From NCBI GenBank assembly GCA_050951505.1, contig JBMNJE010000006.1, positions 62,001 through 126,000 on the forward strand: 64,000 nt of DNA. The letters are read 5' to 3'. Under the pieces are notes generated by a model, which did no database searches, had not been told where the DNA came from, and saw only the letters and a list, made by a program, of their open reading frames with translations. Numbering within the stretch: position 1 is the first letter of the stretch; each line of letters begins with the position of its first letter. The translations under genes were made by a program, and so were the position numbers. Shown here piece after piece: positions 45,037-53,586 of the stretch. This DNA is from DUOA01 sp012839095 (GTDB lineage Bacteria; Bacillota; Clostridia; Caldicoprobacterales; DTU083).

Positions 45037-48000
45037 ATGGGTAAAACAAAGTTCTCTAAGCTACTGGCTGTTTTATTGGTATTGCTACTACTACTTGGGC
45101 AATCACATAATTTTATGGCACTTGCAGAAGACACAGGTTCCGATGAGCAGGTTTTATTTCAGGACGACTTTGAATATGGAGCATCCAACTGGACTGTGAC
45201 ATCCGGAGGTTGGTCTATTGTAGATGCTGATGGATCAAATCAATATGAGAAGGATAATGACTATTCCAGCAGCACTGTAGGTTTCGCTGTATTGGATGAT
45301 TATGAATCCCCCAGCGGTTTATCTTCCCGTGATTGGACTGATTATTCAGTTGAAGCTGATATTACTATATTGCATACACAGGGTACGGGGCCACGTATAG
45401 AAATAAGTGCCAGGTTCTCTGCTAACAATATCAGATATTCATTCGCCATAACCGGGAGTGCACTACAGATAAGAAAGAGAAATACTGGAGAAAGACCTTT
45501 GGTTCAAAAGCCCTTTACTCCTGAATTGGGGAAACCATATCATGTAAAAGGAGTATTGATTGGTAACAAACTCGAAATGTGGGTCGACGGAGTAAAGGAA
45601 TTGGAGGTAGTTGATGAGGATCTCTTCGATGAGCCTGCCATTGAATCCGGAACCATAGCTCTCAACACTTATCTGGCTAGTGCCAGGTATGATAATGTGA
45701 AGGTATTGGCATTGGAAGAAAGTCCTGAAGAGCCGGAGCCATCCATGACGGATATCGAACTTGAAAGTCTGGTAATAGCTGAAGATGAAGAACTTGAAAA
45801 TCTAATAAACCTGACTTTTAAAGAAAATATGTATTCAGCCAATATACCATTTGACATTACCGAAATATATATACAACCAACTGTTAACAGCAGTGCAGCG
45901 TATATTTTGAATTTAGATGGAGTTGACATAACCAGTGGTGACACGATAGGGCCAATAGAGCTAAACACGGGAGTTAATGAATTTGTAATAGCTATTTCTG
46001 AAGACGATATGTTGCCAAGGGAATATATTGTTTTAATCAACAGAGCAGATGTTGGCGATGTAGAAGGAGAAATTCCTTATGAGTTGGCTAATATTTGGAC
46101 GCCTCGATGGGTGAATCCTGCATTTGCTCAGCCGGCAGATACATTTGATGTGGAGGTAAGAGCAGCATCTTTGCCTGTTGCAGGTTGGACAGCTGAGCTA
46201 AGAAACGATATCAGATCCTGGGATGCAGAAGTAACGGTGAGAACAGGGAAAGTGTATTACGGTCGCGAAGACGGCTATATTTTCACTGTTACCGTACCTG
46301 ATGATATTTCTCCCGAACTGTTCTCATTGGTTCTTATAAACAACCAGGAGAAATTTATTACCTCGGCCAATTGTGTAAAAGTTGTGCAGGATTTTGAGGA
46401 AGACTTTTATATATTACATATCTCAGACGAGCATGTTATGAGACCTAAGGCTGAGCACCCAAATGGATCGTCGCATCCTGATCCAAGATATAATAACGGT
46501 AGCATCGAGATGGTAAATTGGGCAACAGACTCCATCAATATTATTAATCCTCGCTTTGTTCTTCACACTGGTGACAATGTGCAGTTTTGGCATGAAAGCA
46601 ACAGCACCCAGCCCCTTGAAACCGTTGGCAAGCCAAATCTCATAAATTACAGAGACGCAAAGCTGCAATATAAAGTGCCAACTCTTATGGTAGGAGGCAA
46701 CCACGATACAGGATATACACCTCAATATATACTCTTTGATGAATGGCATGAGCATTATGAAAAGGTTATGGGTCAACGTGCATTTTCATTGCGCTTGGGT
46801 TCTTTTTATGTTATTACCAGCGAATGGACCATTGACGAGCATATACAGTATTCGAAGGATCAATTAGCAGCAAGTTTTGATGATCCGAGCATAAAGTTCC
46901 GTTTATGGGCGTCTCATTACTATGATGGCCTCGGTAAGCCGAGAACAATTATGACAGAGGAAAAGCCCATTGATCTTGGGTTGATAGGGCACGGACATAA
47001 AGCCCAAACAGTACAGGAAACCCCGTTTCCAGTGCATATGACCGCCTCCGGTTTGTCGGGAATGGAGCATAGTTTTTATAACTTTAACAAAGAACAGGAC
47101 GGTTCGTGGATATGTCCACAGATAACAAGCCGGGAAAATGGAATAGATCGATTTAAATTCTTTGAGGACTGGGGCACAAACCCCATTGTTTCCCAAACCT
47201 TTGAATCAGACAACAATGGTACGCAAACCGAAAATAAAGTATCTATTTTGAACAGAGTAAGACAAAATTTCTATGACGGACGGGTTCGATTCCTCATGCA
47301 AAAAGGAGAATATGAGGTAGAGGGCGGAACTATACTGGCGCAATATGATTACGACGGTAATAAAACAGCAGTGGTAGTTCAGGTTGACATTGCACCGGCC
47401 ATATCTGACTCAGAGCCTGTCACTACCGAAATCTCAATCAAGAAGGCAGAGCCGAAACCCTTATTTGAAGATGATTTTGAAGATGGAGCATCCAACTGGA
47501 CTGTAACCTCCGGGGGCTGGTCTATTGTAAATGTCGATGGATCAAATCAATATGAAAAAGATGATAACTATTCCAACACCACTATAGGTTTCGCTGTATT
47601 GCGTAATTATATATCCCCCAATGGCGTGTCCTCAAGTGAATGGACGGATTATTCCGTCGAAGCAGATATGACTATAATGCATAAGGAAGCTGATTTCCGT
47701 GCAGAGCTGAGTGCCAGATTTCATGACAACAACAGAAGATACTCATTTGCATTAATGAACAATTTAATACAGATAAGAAAGAGAAACACCGGCGAAGGTT
47801 CAATAGCCCAAAAAACCTATCCCATTGAAGAGGGAAAGAATTACCATGTTAGAGGTGTATTGGTAGGAAACAAGCTCGAAATGTGGGTAAATGGTGTAAA
47901 AGAACTGGAAGTTGCAGATGATGGTCTAAGAGGTGAGCCTGTCATCGAAAACGGCACTATAGCTCTTAACACATATAAAGCAAGTGTTCGATACGATAAT

Positions 48001-50238
48001 GTTAAGGTAATTGATGCAGCAGATTTCCCGCCGGAAGAGCCGGAACCGCCTGTGACCGATATTATTCTCGATGATTTGATTGTGGCTGAAGATATGAATC
48101 TTGAAAATACAATACAATTAACTCCTGATGACAATGTATATTCAGCTGAAGTCCCATTTGATACTACTGAAATATATTTGATGGCTGTTGTAAATAGCAG
48201 CGCAATGTATTCTCTGCATTTAGAAGGAAAAGAAATAACGAGTGGCAGTACAGTTGGGCCCATAGAACTAACTACAGGGGACAATAGGATTGTATTGGAA
48301 ATCCTTGAAGATGGAAGACAGCCAAGAGAATACATTGTTTTAATTAAGAGAGCCAGCATTGTAGATATTGAAGTAGATCCGTCAAATATACTTGTAACAA
48401 GGGAGGGTCCCAATCCGGCAGGGCTGTGCCTGTCTTATGTAACAGACTCAGATTTGTATGAACGCAAGTATACGATGGAAGAAGTAATAAAAAACCATAA
48501 CTTTGGCACTATACGCTGGCCCATGGGTACACTGGCCATGTATTATGCATGGAACAGCATGGATGAAGATGGAAATTTCCATTATCCAATTGAACCCAGA
48601 TATGTTCTGCCAGATAACCTTTATAACAACTTCCCCTGGGCATCCGTAGAAGGTGAACCCGGAAAGATGCACAATGAAATGAATTTCGATGAGTTCCTGA
48701 CTCTTGCTAAAAACACCGGCGCCACGCCTGTAGTTTGCGTTAATGTTGGTGGAGATCTTTATCCTGGTGCAACTATAGATTATGATGAGTTAAAGAAACT
48801 GGCAGCGGAACAGGTTAGATATGCAAAGGAACAAGGACTCACCGGTATTTACTGGGAGATAGGCAATGAAGTAGAATTTGTATTTGACAATGCTAAATTG
48901 CCACATCTGACGGAGGCACAAAGGGTACAGATGTATATAGATAGATATCATGAATTCTATGATGTTATGATAGCCGAAGACCCGACGGCAAAGATTGGAG
49001 TAGGGCTGAACCTTGCTGCACAAAAGGATAATTGGCAAATGCCTGTTATTGAAGGGTGCAAGGATATAATGGACTTTGTAGTTACCCATCAGTATGGAGG
49101 ACACCACTTTACAGGTGCCGGGATACCTGCTGCCTATGAGGGATATTTGAATAATGACTACAGCATGGCCACCCATGCAATACAAAAAATTAATTTAATC
49201 AGCAGTTATATTGATGAACTGGGTGTGGATGCAAATGGGATACCCTATTCAGAGAAGTTGGAGATCGTAGTCAGCGAGTACAGCTCCCACAGAGGCGACG
49301 GTTGGGCTGACACATCAGGAGGTGCAATGTATCTGGCATTGCATAACTTCGAAATACTGGCAGAAATGATGAATCATCCTTTGGTTGGACCTACACATTT
49401 CTGGCTCACCCGCAGTCCTTGGAGTGCACCGACCTTTGAGCACCTGGTTAATTATGATGCCAGTATGCACGATCATAATGCTTTGAATTGGGATGGCAGC
49501 TTAACTACTATGGGAATGTCAGTAGCCATTATGGCCGAAAATATGTATAACTCTATGGTGTATGCAAACACAAGCAACTTTAGAGTCAGACCATATGCAA
49601 GTTATGATACCGAGTCTCAAGCTCTTACATTATTTTTCCTGAATAGAGAGAACAACATTGTAGATGCGAATGTTACACTTGAAAACTATGAAGGTTTGGA
49701 CTTTGAGAGAAGTGCATGGTTATTTGAAGGAGAAAACGGCAGCTATCTTGATACGGAATTTACTTATAAAGAGATAGAAGCACCGGAATTACAGGGCAAT
49801 GAGTTTCGCATCAACCTGTCTCCTGCATCAATTACAGTTGTGAAATTTACAGCTGAAGATATTGAAGAACCAGAGGAGCCTGAGGAACCCGAAGACCCTG
49901 AAGAACCCGAAGATCCTGAAGAACCTGAAGATCCTGAAGAACCTGAAGATCCCGAAGACCCTGAAGATCCCAAGGAGCCCGAAGACCCCGAGGATGAAGA
50001 TCCAAGGGATGAGGATGAAGATAAAGAAGGAGATAGCCCTAAAACCGGAGACATAGGCATCCCCTTGGTACTGATCGCTCTTACTGACAGGCGTCACTCC
50101 ATCGGAATACAGGGAGAAATACTAATGGTATTTATGGGCAGGCTCTTCAACCGGTGCAGAAGAATAATGAGGGACTGTTGTCTCAATGTGCTCACGTCTG
50201 TCAGCGTTCCGTCCGGTTTGATGACTATATTTATATAA
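45037..50238 (+). CDS. giant secreted multidomain protein: duplicated LamG/cadherin-like modules, metallophosphoesterase, clan-A glycosidase, truncated wall anchor
   Basis: 1733 residues. Order: signal peptide (1-31); module A1, a laminin-G-like plus cadherin-like pair (39-338); a linker; calcineurin-type phosphoesterase (about 455-720) with SDEH, HTGDN, GGNHD and GHGHK metal motifs; module A2 (808-1107); a TIM-barrel glycosidase (about 1110-1605) related to GH51/GH39-type enzymes, with acid/base YWEIGNEVEF (about 1272) and nucleophile region EIVVSEYSSH (about 1412); an acidic Pro-rich repeat (1610-1665); then SPKTGD (1667-1672), a sorting-signal variant. After IGIPLVLIAL the frame runs into sulfatase remnant DNA (from 50084), so the last 50 or so residues are foreign and the anchor is incomplete. 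The natural substrate is unknown; a phosphorylated or sulfated glycan fits the neighbours. AAAGGGAGG precedes the ATG. Confidence 0.85.
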   Translation: MGKTKFSKLLAVLLVLLLLLGQSHNFMALAEDTGSDEQVLFQDDFEYGASNWTVTSGGWSIVDADGSNQYEKDNDYSSSTVGFAVLDDYESPSGLSSRDWTDYSVEADITILHTQGTGPRIEISARFSANNIRYSFAITGSALQIRKRNTGERPLVQKPFTPELGKPYHVKGVLIGNKLEMWVDGVKELEVVDEDLFDEPAIESGTIALNTYLASARYDNVKVLALEESPEEPEPSMTDIELESLVIAEDEELENLINLTFKENMYSANIPFDITEIYIQPTVNSSAAYILNLDGVDITSGDTIGPIELNTGVNEFVIAISEDDMLPREYIVLINRADVGDVEGEIPYELANIWTPRWVNPAFAQPADTFDVEVRAASLPVAGWTAELRNDIRSWDAEVTVRTGKVYYGREDGYIFTVTVPDDISPELFSLVLINNQEKFITSANCVKVVQDFEEDFYILHISDEHVMRPKAEHPNGSSHPDPRYNNGSIEMVNWATDSINIINPRFVLHTGDNVQFWHESNSTQPLETVGKPNLINYRDAKLQYKVPTLMVGGNHDTGYTPQYILFDEWHEHYEKVMGQRAFSLRLGSFYVITSEWTIDEHIQYSKDQLAASFDDPSIKFRLWASHYYDGLGKPRTIMTEEKPIDLGLIGHGHKAQTVQETPFPVHMTASGLSGMEHSFYNFNKEQDGSWICPQITSRENGIDRFKFFEDWGTNPIVSQTFESDNNGTQTENKVSILNRVRQNFYDGRVRFLMQKGEYEVEGGTILAQYDYDGNKTAVVVQVDIAPAISDSEPVTTEISIKKAEPKPLFEDDFEDGASNWTVTSGGWSIVNVDGSNQYEKDDNYSNTTIGFAVLRNYISPNGVSSSEWTDYSVEADMTIMHKEADFRAELSARFHDNNRRYSFALMNNLIQIRKRNTGEGSIAQKTYPIEEGKNYHVRGVLVGNKLEMWVNGVKELEVADDGLRGEPVIENGTIALNTYKASVRYDNVKVIDAADFPPEEPEPPVTDIILDDLIVAEDMNLENTIQLTPDDNVYSAEVPFDTTEIYLMAVVNSSAMYSLHLEGKEITSGSTVGPIELTTGDNRIVLEILEDGRQPREYIVLIKRASIVDIEVDPSNILVTREGPNPAGLCLSYVTDSDLYERKYTMEEVIKNHNFGTIRWPMGTLAMYYAWNSMDEDGNFHYPIEPRYVLPDNLYNNFPWASVEGEPGKMHNEMNFDEFLTLAKNTGATPVVCVNVGGDLYPGATIDYDELKKLAAEQVRYAKEQGLTGIYWEIGNEVEFVFDNAKLPHLTEAQRVQMYIDRYHEFYDVMIAEDPTAKIGVGLNLAAQKDNWQMPVIEGCKDIMDFVVTHQYGGHHFTGAGIPAAYEGYLNNDYSMATHAIQKINLISSYIDELGVDANGIPYSEKLEIVVSEYSSHRGDGWADTSGGAMYLALHNFEILAEMMNHPLVGPTHFWLTRSPWSAPTFEHLVNYDASMHDHNALNWDGSLTTMGMSVAIMAENMYNSMVYANTSNFRVRPYASYDTESQALTLFFLNRENNIVDANVTLENYEGLDFERSAWLFEGENGSYLDTEFTYKEIEAPELQGNEFRINLSPASITVVKFTAEDIEEPEEPEEPEDPEEPEDPEEPEDPEEPEDPEDPEDPKEPEDPEDEDPRDEDEDKEGDSPKTGDIGIPLVLIALTDRRHSIGIQGEILMVFMGRLFNRCRRIMRDCCLNVLTSVSVPSGLMTIFI
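45151..46050 (+). repeat. module A, copy 1 (LamG-like plus cadherin-like), 300 codons
   Basis: It matches copy 2 (47458-48357) over exactly 300 codons each; 21 of the first 25 residues are identical (for example DDFE.GASNWTVTSGGWSIV). It precedes the phosphoesterase. The cadherin-like part ends in PREYIVLI.RA in both copies. Confidence 0.85.
47458..48357 (+). repeat. module A, copy 2 (LamG-like plus cadherin-like), 300 codons
   Basis: Second copy of the same module, placed directly before the glycosidase. Equal length with no net gap suggests a fairly recent duplication or conversion within the gene. Each copy precedes one catalytic domain. Confidence 0.85.
49863..50030 (+). repeat. acidic Glu/Asp-Pro linker repeat
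   Basis: Tandem short repeats of GAAGAACC/GAAGATCC type encode EEPEDPEEPEDP-like sequence before the sorting signal, a typical wall-spanning linker. The antisense Ser-rich frame is a shadow. Confidence 0.85.
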
Positions 50239-50555
50239 GGACCTATCACGACGGATATCACTTATTCGACAGGGAAATGCTGTTCCATATCCGGGAGGAT
50301 TTCCATGAGCAAAAGAACATAGCGGCAGTAAGGCCTGACCTTTGCGCAAAGGCCTGCAGATATTTGGTAGACTGGCAGCATGATATGCTCATGACAGCAG
50401 AAAGCGACGTTGACCCGCTATGGACTGTTATGCTGGAAGGCGGTCCATATCATGCCAGGGGACATTTAAAGAATTATGTAAAACGCCTTGAAGCTACCGG
50501 ACGGGCTGAAGGTGCGAAACTTCTTAAGCAAAGACATCCGGGAGAGTTTAAATAG
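50084..50555 (+). pseudogene. C-terminal remnant of a second sulfatase, fused to the surface protein gene
   Basis: From 50154 the +3 frame reads LLSQCAHVCQRSVRFDDYI, then IRTYHDGYHLFDREMLFHI, then DPLWTVMLEGGPYHARGHL and RHPGEF: the C-terminal 130-150 residues of a known sulfatase subfamily. The preceding piece (50084-50122, LTGVTPSEYREKY) is in another frame, with a one-base shift near 50121 to TNGIYGQALQPV. The first 300 or so residues, including the active site, are gone. The break coincides with the interrupted wall-anchor of the upstream protein, so a deletion probably joined the two genes. Confidence 0.82.
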
Positions 50556-50594
50556 ATAAGTAAAGCCGGCAGGGATTGGGGGTATTTAGCAATT

Positions 50595-51931
50595 ATGATT
50601 GGCAAAAAGATGAACTTCGTATTTTTTTTCCCGATGAAATGCGGGCATCAAGCGTTTCATGTTATGGAAACAAAACCGTAAGAATGCCTAACTATGACAG
50701 GTTTGCGGAAGAAGGTGTCAGGTTCGAAAATTGTATCGTGCAAAATCCTGTCTGCTCGCCTTCGCGCTGCAGCCTGATGACAGGGTGGTATGTGCACAAT
50801 CTAGGGCATAGAACCTTATGGCATTTACTAAGGCCCCATGAACCCAGCCTTTTCAGATATCTAAAAAAGGCAGGTTATGACATTGCTTGGTTTGGTAAAA
50901 ACGATTTATACTCCCAGGAATACCTTGAAGAGATCTGCGATAATATTGAAGAAAAACGCAGAGTCTATGGACCCCAGGGGATTAAAGAGAGGCAGGTGCA
51001 GGGGGGCGAAAATCCATACTCCATGGATGATCCCGGATATTATTCCTTTTTATACAGTCCAATAAAACACGAAGATGGCCAGGTGCCCCTTGATAAAAAT
51101 ATAGCCAGGGCTGTGGATTTTCTTGAAAACATAAGAGAAGGGGATAATCCATTTATGTTGTTCCTGCCTATAGATATGCCCCATCCTCCTTACAGTGCTC
51201 CTGTAAGCTTTCATAATATGTATGACGCAGATCAGTTGTTGGATGATATCATAGGCGGAGCAGCATCATCCGGGAAGCCAGGTTTCCTAGAAATGATACG
51301 CAGGTATAGGAATCTTGATAAACTGAATCCCAAAGATTTCGCCAAGATATACGCTGTTTATTTGGGCATGAACAGCTATGTTGATTTTATGCTCGGTCAG
51401 CTTCTGGAAACCCTTGACAAGACAGGGCTTTCGGAAAGTACAACTGTTATTATAAGCTCTGATCATGGAGATTGGGCAGGTAATTACGGACTTGTTGAGA
51501 AATGGCCCAATGCAATGGATGATGATATTGTACGTGTTCCACTGTTAATAAAAACCCCAAACGGTGCAAGAGGACATGTTGTCAATGAACAGGTAGAATT
51601 GTTGGACATTATGGCTACGGTTTTGGAGCTTGCAGGAATTAAGGCTGAACATACCCACTTTTCCCAATCTTTGGTGCCGCAGCTTTCAGGTTCTCCAGGA
51701 GATAAGGACAGAGCTGTATTCTGTGAAGGGGGATATGATATTCACGAGCCCCATTGTTTTGAAGGGTATCCCAAGGGCAGGGGATCCATAAATCTGAGAG
51801 ATCCTGCTCATATCTATTATCCTAAAGCTTTACAGCAGCAGGAGCATCCGGAAAGTGTATGCCGGACAACCATGATAATAACCTTGAATTATAAGCTAGT
51901 TAAACGTACTTCGGGCGAGAATGAATTTTAA
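50595..51931 (+). pseudogene. Cys-type sulfatase with an 8-T frameshift and missing C-terminus
   Basis: The natural start is ATG at 50595, MIGKKMNFVFFF. The run of eight T at 50622-50629 puts it out of frame; nine T would give FVFFFPDEMRASSVSCYGN, a textbook sulfatase start. Reading from a TTG at 50576 keeps the later frame open but makes an aberrant N-terminus. Downstream is intact: NPVCSPSRCSLMTGWYVH with the formylglycine Cys, SSDHGDWAGNYGLVEKWPNA with metal ligands. The protein stops at NYKLVKRTSGENEF, where relatives continue with a YDL..DP..ELNN segment and 60 or more residues. The stop overlaps the convergent URO-D-like gene by 4 bases. Confidence 0.82.
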
Positions 51932-53070
51932 ACACTGTCTTGACCGGCATTTTCCCATGCTTCCATCACTTTCTCTCTTTGGCTTATTTCTGTGTGGAAT
52001 AATAATAGCAGCATGCTTCTGTCACCTTTTCGGGAAGCCTTCAGGAGCCTTGTGAAGTATTCCTCAAGACTTTCATCGATCTGTTTGGGGATAGTCCCAT
52101 AATAGATTTTGTTTTCCTGAGCACATCTTTTTAGTATTTGTTCCATATCATGCATTTCAGGATTCCCGAAATTGATTCCATAAGCCAGAGGCATATTCAT
52201 TACTGTTTCCAAAAGGTGGGGGTTGCGGCCGCAATAATGTATATAACCGCCGCCGAAATACTCCAAGACCCTCCCGGTGTATGGCACTACAAATTCTTCA
52301 ATTTGTTCTCTTGACAGCAGTGTTGAGGTATCCTCGCTAATCTTAATTCCGCCTTTTGACCTTGGAATCACCAGATGATTATAGTGGGCAATCAGCTTGT
52401 CCGAATCCGGTATTATTTTGAGACATGCCTCCATGCCCAGGAAGATGGCCTCGCAGGATAAGTTCAAAAGATGATGTACAAAGTCCGGATCATCGTAGAG
52501 ATCATAGAATATTGCATCACCATATACGAGATGGGCCGTATCGAAGGGCCCCTGAAGATCCATGGGAAACACATGGCAGCCGGTGCCGGTCAGCCTTTCT
52601 GCCATATACGCCATATGGTCCAGCCCTGCCTTGAATTCATCGGAAATCTCAAGATCATCAGCTTTCATGGATGACAGCACTTCTTTTGAGAGGTGAGAAT
52701 GAATCCACGGCATCTTGTCTTCATAAAGCTCCTGAATAATACCGGGAAACAGTGAAGGGAAAATACCGCAGCCCATATTGGCCCTGGCGGAAGGAACGGC
52801 ATCCATTTCACCATATGCAGCGTGCAGCATTTCCCTAAGGCCGCTTGCAAACATTTTTTCTGAATCATAATGTGTTTCCCTGGTATTATACCCGGGGAGG
52901 GAAAGCAAATCCTCCTCATCAGGACTGCAGTTCAGCAGAAGTGGCTGCCTGTCAGGTTTTTTTCCATTCCATAATTGCTGCTGAAGCTCTGCTCCCCGCT
53001 TGAATTTTTCTTTATTTTTTCTTAAGTACTCAATTGCTTTTTCAATCAATGATTTCTTATCATTGTTCAT
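51928..53070 (-). CDS. uroporphyrinogen decarboxylase-like (URO-D superfamily) protein
   Basis: 380 residues with the URO-D/MtaA-like TIM barrel: GIFPSLFPG, FPMDLQGPFDTAHLVYGDAI, DPDFVHHLLNLSCEAI, and GGYIHYCGRNPHLLE with the metal-type Cys/His. It lacks heme-pathway neighbours, so it is not likely true HemE. Superfamily members in gut and soil anaerobes act in methyl transfer or are of unknown function beside sugar islands. The start ATG at 53070 has GAGAGCTGC upstream, a modest site. Convergent with the broken sulfatase. Confidence 0.8.
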   Translation of the reverse strand: MNNDKKSLIEKAIEYLRKNKEKFKRGAELQQQLWNGKKPDRQPLLLNCSPDEEDLLSLPGYNTRETHYDSEKMFASGLREMLHAAYGEMDAVPSARANMGCGIFPSLFPGIIQELYEDKMPWIHSHLSKEVLSSMKADDLEISDEFKAGLDHMAYMAERLTGTGCHVFPMDLQGPFDTAHLVYGDAIFYDLYDDPDFVHHLLNLSCEAIFLGMEACLKIIPDSDKLIAHYNHLVIPRSKGGIKISEDTSTLLSREQIEEFVVPYTGRVLEYFGGGYIHYCGRNPHLLETVMNMPLAYGINFGNPEMHDMEQILKRCAQENKIYYGTIPKQIDESLEEYFTRLLKASRKGDRSMLLLLFHTEISQREKVMEAWENAGQDSV

Positions 53071-53586
53071 TGTATGCAGCTCTCTTTTCTATTTTATATA
53101 AACCTGCGAAGGGTGCGTCACCGGTTATTAATTTGCATTTTCATTATGCTGTCAACACTGTCAGGTACATCGATATGAAAACCAATCATAGTATTTATTG
53201 TAATAAAGATTAGGATGCCTTTCAAGTAAAAACCTGTAATTATAAAATAGATCAACATTATACCTGCCTAAACATTTACTTTCTGCTATTGCATTCACAG
53301 CGGCTTTTCAATAAACTATATATAATGGATCCCAATGTTTGTTTTGTATTATTAAGTAAATCTGTTCAAAGCGATACCTTTACATAGCGACTACACTTTT
53401 ATATATTTAAGGTCCGGCATATCCCAGGGTAAACTGGAGTTGTATAGTGCATCAATAACATTCCGGTTAAAATCCTGCCGCGGTGGTGACTATGTGCCCA
53501 ATCCTGTGTGATGTAATGCCGGGTATTATATTGCAGACTGGGACATCGACTGACTGATAAATATCAAACAATTGGAGAGATATGCT
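53071..53586. other. 516-bp intergenic region between divergent genes
   Basis: It is AT-rich with several TATAAT-like boxes (for example TATAAT near 53320) but no well-spaced -35. Between about 53420 and 53555 the composition turns coding-like, with short open stretches (for example CRGGDYVPNPV and YYIADWDID in one frame) broken by stops. This could be the tail of a lost gene, but no family was recognised. Confidence 0.3.

Noticed and set aside
49863..50030. CRISPR-like or satellite array
   Set aside because: The short repeats are codon repeats of an acidic linker in a clear reading frame.
49764..50060. Ser/Gly-rich minus-strand frame
   Set aside because: Complement of the Glu/Pro linker repeat of the surface protein.
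51928..53070. True heme-pathway hemE
   Set aside because: The sequence is a divergent URO-D superfamily member with no heme genes nearby.
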